From Rhytidiadelphus loreus (taxonomy: Eukaryota > Streptophyta > Bryopsida > Hypnales > Hylocomiaceae): a stretch of 64,000 bases of DNA. Position numbers and translations under genes: made by a program. The notes under the pieces are model-generated. The model had not been told where the DNA came from. It ran no database searches and saw nothing but the letters and a program-made list of their open reading frames with translations. Of this stretch, positions 12,945 through 24,600 are shown piece by piece; position 1 is the first letter of the stretch; the number at the start of each line of letters is the position of its first letter. The stretch covers positions 69,111,348-69,175,347 of the forward strand of contig OX344764.1 of NCBI GenBank assembly GCA_947034895.1. The letters run 5' to 3'.

Positions 12945-13527
12945 CCCGGGGAGGACACTCCCTATGTTTTAGCAACCTACGTGCGGCGGAAAAAGTAAAA
13001 CAAGTAATACACCTTAAAATTTAATTTCTTTTTCAAAAAAAAAATTATGGATAGATTTTACTACTTTAGAAGTTTATGTTTTGAATTATTGGTATTTTTT
13101 TGTGCTAATAGTAATTAGTTATAAATTTTTTAAGAAAAAAGATACACTGTAAAGCTGAAAATAACTTTCACACCTCTATATTATATAAGAAAAAAAATTT
13201 GAAAAATGAAAAAAAAATTATATAGAATAGCTTTCTATTGAAAGTTTATTTTGGTTGAATATTGATGCAATAGTCATCTTCATGTGAGCTCTATAAATAT
13301 TTTAGTTGGAGAACATGCCATTTTAGTTCATTTTTCAACCCTTTCTAGACAATATATCTTATGTTATTTGGAATTGAATTTTTTGTCAATAGAAACCTTT
13401 AGTCATTGTTAAATAAAGCTCAAAATTTTAGAATGAAATTATAGTTTATTCAAGGTGAATTACATGTATTACTTTTTCCACCGCCGCACGTAGGTACCCC
13501 AAATGTAGTGAGAGTGTCCTCCCCTAG
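12945..13527. mobile_element. hAT-like non-autonomous element with perfect 8-bp TSD
   Basis: The ends CCCGGGGAGGACACTC and (other strand) CTAGGGGAGGACACTC form a 16 bp inverted repeat with two mismatches. Further in, both ends carry CCTACGTGCGGCGG on opposite strands, so about 65 bp of similarity is visible. ATATTGAT is duplicated exactly at 12937-12944 and 13528-13535; 8 bp duplications are the hallmark of hAT transposons. The inside is AT-rich with no transposase frame. Confidence 0.8.
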
Positions 13528-14439
13528 ATATTGATATATGAACAGCTTAAATTAATTCTCACCTGAGATTCTCACAAAATCAACGGCTTGTTATTTTCTG
13601 AGAAATCAATGACGATTTTGAAAGCAAACATTTTTACAAAAAAAACAATCAACCACCTTAAAAAATTTTGAGATAGTGAGGGGGCAACTAATATAAACTA
13701 GAGGTGACATCCTCTTTTCACTCGATTGTCGATGAAATTAATATTTCAAGAATATTGTTCTTAGGTTCGTATTCATATTCTACTTATAATAGTTTGATAT
13801 TCATCTAAATATTTGAGGTCCTAATAAATAGTCCTTTAAAAATTGTTTAATTCTTTTGATGTACCAATGAAATTTTCCAAAGGTAACTTGTTTTTTACAA
13901 TGTACCAACAAAAAATCTTGCCAAAGTAACATTGTCTTTTTTTTGTCACAAGTTTTTGGTTGAAAATCATATAACAAGTGAAAAGCTAAAGTATTGTTCT
14001 TTGTCCATTCAACATTAGTTGTATAAGAAAGATAAGATAGTGAAACATCGAATAAGGCATTAAACTTTTTTTTTTTATCAAAAGTTAAGAGTGAACAACT
14101 GTATTTGGTGAATGTTGTGATCAAGTAAAACTAATATCCTCCAAAATTATTTTTAAAATTTTGGAATTACCTTTCATTTACAGTATTTTGATGCCCACCT
14201 AAATTTTTGAGGTGGGACCTAGAAACAAAAGAAAGAAGAGTGAAGAGAAAGAAGAGTGTAATAAAAGAAGAAAGAGAGAGAAATGGTCATAATGATGGAG
14301 GAGTGGGTATGATTGTGACCAAACGTGAGGTAAGTAAGAAAGAGTCTTCATATATACCGTCCTTCCACTCATGGTCATCATCACTTGTTTTTGTATAGAT
14401 GAGAAGGGGGAGTTTTGTTTGTAGATGAGAAAGAAGCCC

Positions 14440-15662
14440 AAGTTTTAGGGTTTGGTCGAGACTTCTCTTCCTCCTTCGTCGTCTCGAGGGGACGACGAAA
14501 CTCGTTGGTTTCTAGCGTTCTGGGGGGGTGCCTATAATAAGCGTCACGAAAAGTGTAGTCAAATTTAGCATGGCGCCAATTTGAAAATCGTTCTCATCAC
14601 CGTTTCCGTCGTTCATCGCCTTCACAGACATCGTTTGTTGCGACTGGGGAGAACTTTCAATCCGTTTGCTGTTGCAGTCGGTGGACTTTGATTGAGTTTG
14701 TTGAGATTGTTAGTTTGAATTTCGGCGGCTCCAATCGTGGATTTGAGTTCCTGGCGATTTCGTGCTCCGAAGCTCTGTTGGGTCTTTCTCCGATTTCCTC
14801 TGTGCTCGGGGATTTGGTGAGTTTGGTGCAACCCTAGTGGTTGGTGGAACTCGGCTATGGCGGTTTTGATGTGAACGTTTGGTCTTGTTTAATGTGGCAT
14901 TGTGGTCCATTTTCCTGCTGGGAGCTTAAACCTCTGCATCGGCTTCTGTTTGTGGCTTCGATTGTCGATAGAGCTGTGTCCAGCCGTGGAAATTGGAGGA
15001 AATCGGAATTGACTGAAACGATTTTGTGAGGGTGAGTTTAGTGCTAGAGGCCGTTTGAGCTTTGGTGTTGTGGATATAGCGCGCCATTTTGCCGACTGGA
15101 TCGCAGCTTGACCGTTTGAGACTTGGACAGCAGCTGTTTCGTGGACTTGATTTTGGGTTGTTCTTGTGGGCGGGTGTTCTTGGGGAGTCGTTTTGAAATT
15201 GCAATTGTCGAAATTGGTTTTCACACACTTGCAACGCATCGGCTACTTCCGAAAGAAGAGAAGCTTTGGCCCCGCTTTGTTCACAGCACCCTTTTAGCCT
15301 TTCTAAGTGTTTTAGTACGATTCATAAAATTATTTATTAGGCGGGAAACTGTGAGTTGTAGAGCGGAAATTTCATTATAAGTGGACACGAATGTGCATTT
15401 GCACTGGAAGCTTTGGCTGCCGTCATTGGTGCAGCGAACATGAAAGTCCAAATCTCGTGTATGACTGAACTGCTTGTGCCTGAACTGCTGAACGTCTTGG
15501 CTTGTCGGCTGGAGTGGAATATATTGAATTGACGCGATCGTTGTGGAACTGTGTCAGCAGAAGACGATTTCGCTGCCGACATTTGAATGCCAATGCTCTG
15601 GAACAAGAATTTCTCATGGTGTAGGACGAGCTTTTCAGTATTTTGCAGCTGAGGGCTACGCT
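14440..15662 (+). promoter_or_regulatory. ATRX upstream region and probable long 5' leader
   Basis: GC content rises sharply here compared with the upstream repeats. A telo-box (TTTTAGGGTTTGG, 14443-14455), common near plant housekeeping transcription starts, is followed by CTTCTCTTCCTCCTTCGTCG, a pyrimidine-rich leader-like stretch. The frame leading into the ATRX start is open but its first ATG is at 15663. Several short out-of-frame ATGs precede it. Transcription start and any leader intron cannot be fixed from sequence. Confidence 0.5.
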
Positions 15663-18600
15663 ATGGAGGGGCCGGATACACTTGTTACGGCAACTGAAGA
15701 TGCGCTCTCTCATCTTGTCATCGAGGGTTCAACCTCTGCGGCTGATGATGCGACGGACTCAAAGTAAGCTTTGTTGCGTCTCTTCGTGCTGAGTTGGATG
15801 CCTCTCTGTCGTTCCGCGTTGGTCTTATTCTTCTCAGTTTTCTTGCAACGATCTTACACGAACTGGATTCTATTTATGAAATAAGGCACTATTCTTGCGA
15901 TTTCTTGGAACTCCCAGATACCTCGTGCTGATTTCAATGCTTGATATCCACATTGTAAATGGTGTATGTGTTCTTGTTTGTTAAAGTTCAGTATAGTAGA
16001 TCAACAACAGATTAGATTCTTTCATATCACTGTCACGGTTATTTGAATACGGTACTACACGTATTAGTGTTAGCGACAAAAAATTTGGAACACCATCGCA
16101 GTGACAGAGCCTACAATTGACACACAGGTGCTTCGATCTTGGCTCTAAATCAATAGCTTTGGGCGACACTACTCAGCTTGTGACACTAATTATTTCTTGA
16201 CACGTGGTTTTTGTATAGTAACATGAGGTTTTCTTGGTTTTCCGAGTCTATAGATGTTAGTGCATTTTAAGGGTTAGGTACCTGCTCAGGAGATTCCATA
16301 CCCGGCGTATCAGGTCTTCGATTTTCGTAATACTATTCTCGAGTTATGTTCCGGGCTTGCATAATAATCCCTCTAATGCTTCTCGTTGCTGTGGCGGGTA
16401 GTTTTTGCCAAAAGCATGTTAGTTCTGTCACTGATGGCTATGGAAGTGACCGATTTTTTTTCCTGGAAATTTCTCAGGGAACCAGAAATGCCTCCAGCAG
16501 TAGTAAATCTTTCAGTACCGGCTGCAGCAGCTGTGGCCAAGACGGTCAACTGGGAAGTATCGACTGCGGCACCTGGGATCGAAGATGGAGTTGCTTTAAA
16601 AGCTGAGGAGGAAACTACAGCTGGGGACCTTTGTAAACCTGAAGGCATGGATTCTGATGCTGTCAGAAGCGTTGACGGTAATGCTACCGTAAATTCTGAA
16701 GTCGAGGATGGGAATGAAGCTGAAGATGGTGAAGGTGAAGAATCCAGTTCGGCTGAAGAGGGCAACGACGAAGGGGAATCAAATGCAGATGACGATGATT
16801 CCTCACTGTCGGATGATGACGAGAATTGTATTGCCGAGGTAAAGGCTCATGTTCCAAAGGAGGATACTTCTATCATCAGATTTGTTGGTCTTTTCAACGA
16901 GACGCATACGCCATAACCTAGTCCCCGAAACAAACGGGATTGAAACTACTATATATAATCAGCTTCTGGAGACCGGATTTAGCTACAGGTTTAGTTGGCA
17001 GAGGGTAGGTGACGTTGGTTTCCTTGATTGAAAATTAGTCTGTCTGGTTCATCCAGTGTCATCCAGATTTACATTTTGGTTTACCGAACGACAGCATAAT
17101 TTGTTTATTTGTTGATCAGGTCCATTACACTGAGGAGGATATTCAAAAATTGCTCGATGAATTCTTTCAAGCCGAGCAAGAGGTATTTCTTTCTTTTGTA
17201 AACTTAAATTCATGCTTCTCTTGATGATCTTGTTGGCCTTGACTGAGGCCTTTTCTATCAGTGCGTTCATTTTGTTCGAGATAGGACAGACCTGTTTTCA
17301 TGTGAAGCTCAAACCCTACATATATCCTTTCTAATTCGTATTTCCCAGTCTATGGAAGCACAAGAGAAATTAGAAGATGAATCACTGAAGGCGATGAGAT
17401 CGGAGGTGTCCTTGGAATTATCGGAAACGAAATCTGGATCTGAGGTCCGAACGCTTGCCTTTCACTTGGTTGCTACACTTTGATATTTTGTGTATTCTGT
17501 TCTTTTGTTTAGTTTCACAACATAATCAGAAAGAAGGTCGATGTCTCATTTCAGCGGAAGTGAACCATGGATCGGTTTATAAAGTTTAAGTTGTTTCAGT
17601 GAGAGTGCAAGATATATGTTTTTGCTAGAGATCAAACAAATTTTGCGTGACGTGAGATACAAGTGTTAGTTAACTGATTCTTCCTTTGTAGTGCAGTTGG
17701 AAGCAGCCGTCGAGGAAGAAATAGAAACTTATACAGAAATGTGCAATGACACGCTTGCCGAATTGGAGGACAATCTTGCAATCTTGCAGGTGCTCCTCTT
17801 TCTATCAGTCCTTGGTACTTGGAGATGTTTTTCTGAATATTTTGCACTAGGATCTCTACGTTTCTCGTTGGCAAAATAGGGCATCGATCTACGTTCATTG
17901 AGATAATGAACTGAAGTTTTCTTCCCGGTGGTGCTGGTCGATCAACTGTTTATTATTTGCATTTATCAGGAGAAATTAGAAGACGCTGGTCAGGATTTGC
18001 CTCAGTTATACAAATTGCTCGAGAAACAACTTCCTGAGTTGTGTACAACTGAGGCCTGGAGGAAGAGAACACACTGGGCGGGCTTACCAGCTACTTCTGA
18101 AGTCTTCGAGGTTGTTCAAAGCGCAGACCTACACTTGATGGAGAAGCGACCAGTAAGAAGGTGCTTATCTTTCTTCATTCACGACTTTGTGAATTTGGGA
18201 GTATGGAACTGACAGAGTTTACGTTGTATGCAGCAGGTTACATAGGATACACGTACGTTGTTTAAAGCGTGCTTCTTTGGTTGCGCTCAGACCTGATATT
18301 ACGTGTGATTGATGCGCAGGCATCATGGAAGGATTCAGGATGAAGGAGCCAGTGGCTTTCTGGAGACAAAAGTTCAGGCCAAAACTCTCTCGGATGATGT
18401 ACCAGAGGACGGTCGGTCTCTGTATGATATTTTAGACAAAGCAGAAGACAATCCAGGTCCTGGATCTCTCATGGGGACAGAAAAGTGGGCCTCTGTCTAT
18501 TTGGCGTCCACACCTGAGCAAGCAGCACAAATGGGACTGTTTTTGCCCGGAGTAGACTCTGTATGTCGTTTCAATCCTCTGAACTCCCACTAATTATTAA

Positions 18601-21600
18601 ATTGAAATATCACATTTTTATTGTCTTGATAGTCATTCAATATAAAGTCATTCGTTCTCTTGTGGAAAGCGCTAGAGCCACTGAACTCAGTTTTGCTTGT
18701 CTGCATCATTTCCTTTATGAGATTTGGAAGTCATCACGTTGACAGTGTACGTAGAAATGAGTGGTAATATGTGGTTCGATAATTCCTGGGTTTCATTCGA
18801 AGATAATAGACTCAGGGGTTCTCAGATCCTTAATCCTTTCTGACTGAAACGCTTGTGTATTCTGTTTGTGGTCTTCTACCATTTTGCCTTTACTGCATAC
18901 CTTTATGAACGGATACTCGCACACTTTAGTGCTTTTGAGTTCAATTGTGTATATCTCATTTGGTTATGTGTGCTGTTTCTTTAGATAACGTTCAGATTCT
19001 TAGTGATTATGTATTGCACTGTTGGGGATGTTCTATGCCGATTCCAAGTAATGTTTATTGTCTTGTTTTGCCTGTCGAATATGAGAGTTCTCCCGTCTCA
19101 TTATAGCTTTGATTCTGGTTGCACCCTAATTTTTCCAATTTTTTCAGGTCGAAGAAATAGGGAACTTGGATGAAGATAAGAGTAAGCTTTTCAAGGAAGC
19201 CCTAGCAAGTGAGGGACAACAGGACAACGGGAAGCATAGAATAAACGTGAAAAAGGTGACATTCATTTTCAGAAAGGTGATATCGGGTTTCTTTTATGGT
19301 AAATGTCGAAGGTTGTGTCTATTAGTGGCACACAGCCAGGGGTCTCTATTGTGCTATTTTATTGAATGAGCTGTGTGGTTTTCATTGACACTAGTATGCC
19401 CTGTGCCGTTGCCACAGTAAAATAAAATAGAAGTAAAAGTGATTTTTTAATTTTTTAATTCATGAAAACATCGTAATTCAATATCTTTTTTTCTGCCTTG
19501 CGTTGGAACGCCACGAAACAAAGTCCGTGCACCCCTTCTCCCAGAGATCTTTCTCAGAGAGCTTTCCGAAGGTACCAAGATCGCGACCGGAGGACGCATG
19601 GTTCCGGAGATCTCTCCGGAGCAAACAAAATTAAACAAACAGACTCATTTAAAACAGCCTCACTTAAGGTATAGATGGCCCATCATACCTGAGAAATGTT
19701 TCCTAATAGCAGTTTTTGCTGATATTACAAGGTCTGCGAAGATGATGACGTCAAGAAAACAAAGAAGCTGCAAAGAAAACTTCTTCCTCCACGGCCACGA
19801 AAACCACGAGCTCATGCACAGAAAAAGCTGGAGGGTCCAAAATACGTGAATGGCTCTGAGGTATGGATGATTGCATTTTGGGATTGTTTTAAGTATTTGT
19901 TTTGGCTATATGATTTACTTAATGACATTTTTAGTGTTAAATCTGTGATCTAGTCCTGTACTCCTTGGCTTAGGGTTGTAACACCTGGCTCCTCGTTTCT
20001 ATCGCCTTTGCATTCACAATCTCGTGGTGAAGGTAGGGCTTGCATTGCGAGAAGGTTCTGTACTTGGTGCCTGATGTTAGCTGGATGTTGATGCCAGGCT
20101 TCATCCTCCGCTGCAGCCGCTGAGGGGCCTTTGGGAGGAACCACGTCACTATCTGATGGAGTGAGGCAATTGAAAATAGAGGGAGGTGCAAAATTAACAG
20201 AACTTGTGCTAGGCTCTAATGTCGGTGTAGAATCTGAATCGTTGGATACATTTCCTCCGATCAGTTCGAACTCGCATGGTGGGTTTTCCACATTGCACTT
20301 CTATGGTTACATGTCATGCATCACAAGCTATGTTAATCAATTGTTTCACATGTGCACCATGAATGAATTACGAATTCTGTGGTCGGGGTGAATCGTTTGA
20401 TTTACGGCTTAGAAATCCGTGGGTTACTTGCGATGAAATTCAAATCCTCCTTCATTTTTCGTGGCACGGAATCGTGTCTAGGGTCCTACGTAGTGTATGG
20501 GTCTTTTGAGAATGCATCGCTTAGAACACGTTATGGAACAAAAAATAGCACTCAAGGTGAATGCTGTGACTCGTATGTATGTGCTAGTCTCAATTAACGA
20601 TGTTCAAAGTGTCACGAAGGCGTTACTTTTGCGTGCTAACGAAATTTATGCTGTCGGGTGTTGTCTGGACAGACATCAGCGTCCAGTAGGGGTCATCTGT
20701 TAGGTGACTGAGTGAGTGGTCATTCGGTTTCAGATGTTTTGGCGGATGAACTGTCTGTCATGCCTTTAGTAGCATTTAGGGTTTTAGGGGACAGTATACT
20801 AATATTTGAGTAAAACATTCGATTGTGCAAATATCAGAGGATGGAAATGGCAATGTCGAGAAATCAAACTCTGAGACTTGGATTGTGGATAGTGCGGGTG
20901 TGGTGTATCTAAGAGAGTCACAAAGTCCTCATGTTCAGAATGGTGTAATCTTGACAACATCCAGGCGGCCAAAGCGGCGCTTGATACCTACAGGTCTTAC
21001 AAACTTTTTTCTAGATTTATTGCTTCATTTTGAGTGAAATAAACGCAATGATTGTATGAAGGTTTTCCTTTTGTGTTTCGACAACTTCGTTCTTAGACTG
21101 CTATTGTTCCTGATCTTCTTAGCCGCTGAAAATCATACGTAAATCATCTGATGTTTGCCGATCATGTCTTCTTGTGTATGTTTAAATTTCACTACCAGTT
21201 TTATAACCTTACTCCAATCCTGTTTGTTTTATACTCTAATATAGTCTAGTTGCTTTGTCCTGTTGGCGGTTACAGAGATCGATAAAGACTCAATTGATGC
21301 TAAGAGGAGAAAAACAGTAGTCCAGATTGATAGCGATGGGGAACATGAAGTTCAGGAGTTCACGAATGAAAACAAGTTGCTGAACGATGAGTTTCATAAA
21401 GTTGCTGGTGTAGATTCAGCTGAAGTTGTCGTTCTTGGCAGCCGAAAGGATAGCTCGCAAAGAGTGCAGCTGGAGAACATGCCGTCTGGAAATTGGTTGG
21501 TTTCAAGTCCGCAGGTGTGTTGGTCAATGGCCTCCGACAAAGCTCACGTGTTTGGTGATTGATGTGGGAATGAAGTAGCATATGTGGGCCAGACTAACGA

Positions 21601-24600
21601 CATAGGCCTTAGATACCACTGCATGCTCCATTGGCTCTTATGTAAATAAAATTTGAATCTTGAATCTGTGTAAATTTTTGTGACGTTTTAATTTCGTAAC
21701 TGTGCCCTTTTGGTGAGGTTGGTGCAGGGCGGAAATAATAACTCTGAAGATGAATTTGCGAAACCCCTCTCGGGAAAGAGGCGAAGTTCCAGCAGGTTCT
21801 ATCATGATTCGGAGCCTCGTAACTTCTCATGTACAGCCTGTGGGATGCTTCTTAAGAACCGAGAGGTCATGAAACATCCATCCCTGGACGTGGGCATTTG
21901 CAGAAAGTGTAAGAACTTTCTGTTCAGCGGACCATTCAACAAGGTTAATTGTCTTACCATTTTAGTGTCCATTTTCAGATAGGTTAGGTTTCGTTGCTTT
22001 CGCGAGCGCTGACACTTGCTTTTGCAATATTATTTCAATATAATCACCAAGCAGAGACGTTACATGTGCGTGGCATCGTTTTCCCAGAACCCCGACCTTA
22101 TTGCATTTCGAGGTGTTTGCAGGACGACGATGGGCACGAGGATGAATGTCGGTGGTGTGGACAAGGGGGTGATGTCTTGTGTTGCGAATCATGTGACAAA
22201 GTGTTTTGTTGTCCTTGTATCAAACGAAACTTGGGTGATGAAGTCTGTGATCAAATTGCCGAAAGTGAAGATTGGAAGTGTTTTTTTTGCAACAAGCAGC
22301 CCTTACATGACCTGCGTCTACAGTATCAAGTTGTGAAAGATGCTCTAAAGGCACAGCAAATGCAGCCAGACACTGAAGATGATTTTGGTGGTGATTACAG
22401 GATTCCCAGTACTAAGAAAAGGTCAGTGCCTTCGGAGTCTATAACTCTTGGACTCACTATTTTTCCTTCTGGCTGGTCCAAATCAACAATGTAATGCTTG
22501 ATGACTACATATGCACGCTTTCATACTTTGTGGATTTGCGCCAATTCTGAGTTGATGAGATAGTCGATGGGCGGTTTTGCGAAAAAGAATGTTTATTTCC
22601 TTATTGAAGTCTTTATTCTTCTGAATGAGCAGTATTTGCAATGTTGTCGAAAAGTTTAGCGTCTGAATTTGGATGAGTGTAATGAACGTGGAAGCAGGAA
22701 TAGGCGAAAAAACATTCGAAGAGTACTGGATGATGGAGAGCTCGATGAGAAGACTAAGCAACTCCTGGCTCTCGAAAAAGTAAGTAACGAACTGTAGAAT
22801 TGATTGAATAAGATTTCATGTTCTTGCCATGCAAGTTCTGCTTGCTCTGTGCGAGAATATTCTAGTGTGGACGCTGTTTGACATTATACAGCCATTCCAT
22901 TTAACTATTTGAAGGTGTCGGTGAACCTTGCCTCCTGATTTTCCTGGGTACGCTTTGCAGCACGTTACAGAGTATTGACGTGAGGTGTTTGCTTCTTTCA
23001 TATTGATTTCGGTATTAGTTCTTCTATTAGGTGTTATTTGTGTGGGCTGTCTGTAGAAAAGTGAATTGGCTGTTGCTCTAAGTCGTTTGTTGTGCTTGGC
23101 TTGACTTTGTTGTTGATCTCCCTAGATTTGTCTTTAGCTTCTTGTTGGAGGATGAAGTAGACACAATTTTTTAGTGAGATCTACTCAGGAGAAACTCAAG
23201 AACTGCTAGATGTGGATGGGCAAGAGACTTATGGCACTGATTTTGATGACTGTTCTTCCATAATTGGGTAGAGAGTAACCATAATAACCCCAAACATGCT
23301 TTTGAAAGTTTGTTGAAAGTTTCAAGATAGAGCCTCAGGTGTTGACTGTACGCTATTGACATTTCTATGCCAGGAGCGACAGGAGCTGCTTGAATCTTGG
23401 CGAGCAAATGCCAAGGCAAATGGCAGGGGGGTTTCAGTTAAGCCAAACCGATATAATCGTAACACGCACACAGATGATCAACTTCTTGATATGGATGCGG
23501 ACGATATTGCAGAGGAGGGGTATATTTTGAACAAAGCACGTGCTGCTGCTGAGGAACCTCTTAGAATTTGCCCGCACATATCTCGCTTTTTGAAACCTCA
23601 TCAGGTATATCACTCTTTCTTCTATATGTCGGAGATTAACTGTGAAATCTATTTTTTGTATCCAGCTATCCCAGGTGTCCCTTGTTATTAAATGAGTGAG
23701 AGCAGTTCTTAGTATTATCTGTGCTGGAGATTTTTGCATGTTGTTCCTTAACATTTTACGTTAAGAGTTTGCTGCCCCCTCTGATCTATTTTTACGGACG
23801 ACAAGCATACGTTTTTGTAGGATGTTACTTTGTTTATGAAGTCGATGTTGTTGTAATCAAGATTCTGCCGAACATTGTTACTTATGAATGGAATGGCAGC
23901 TGGCAGGCATGCGTTTCATGTGGGAGAATTGTATCGAGTCCGTTAGCAAAGTCAAATCTGGAGTTGATGGACTTGGTTGTATACTTGCACACAGCATGGG
24001 ACTCGGCAAGACTTTACAGGTGTACTTCTGGTATTACCTTCTTTGGGTTCTTCAATATATCGGTCGTACGCCAGTCCCTTATATGAGGAAAGCAGAGTCG
24101 ATGGTCTGATATGAAGTTCAAATACCTTTGCTTTTATTTCTCGATTCTTAGAATAGTTGACGAGTAGCGATTTTGCTCAACGATTTTTGTTATTACTTGC
24201 TGAATTTAACATATATATGATTGATAGCGCTTAAGAGTATTCCGCAATCATTCGTGGAGAGCCTCCTTATCTTTGTTAGTCTTACTTTTGTTCCTACTGT
24301 GTTTGAATACAAAAGGAAAATGTAGTGTTTGGCTTGTTTACATTTGTATTGTAATAGGATATTGTTTTTTTTATCTTTTTCTTTTTCCTGAACTGTAATT
24401 GCCACGTGGTAGTTTCATTACCACCAACACGAACTGTGGGAGTCCTTTAGTGCTTGTGGGAATGTAGCTCTTTTTCCTACTGAGGTTTGGAATTTTATTT
24501 TGCCTGCCATCCTTCTGCGTATGAAAGTCGGCAGATATTGGTCTTTTTTCTTAAGGATTGACAGAGAAGTTTGAGTGGATTGTACTACAGGTTATTGGTT

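Larger units (their letters stand above)
10240..14130. repeat. Diverged segmental repeat array
   Basis: Related copies lie in order at about 11280-11720, 12170-12620 and 13740-14130, with a partial one at 10240-10400. Shared landmarks include GTCCATTTCCATC, GGGATTGAAGCTACGTCA, GGTAAAGTACAATTCTTTG, GACCTCACA and TTAAGAGTGATCA. The first two full copies are offset by about 867 bp; the last is further away because a 583 bp element is inserted between them. No gene is visible inside; the open frames at 11691-11906 and 13801-14124 fall within the repeat. Confidence 0.65.

Noticed and set aside
16488..16490. ATG considered as the ATRX start
   Set aside because: An upstream exon (15663-15763) joins in phase and begins with its own ATG, so this Met is more likely internal; it remains the fallback if that splice is not used.
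19950..20291. 113-codon open frame on the minus strand inside the ATRX gene
   Set aside because: It overlaps the probable ATRX exon 20098-20278 in antisense and continues into intron sequence; no recognisable protein.
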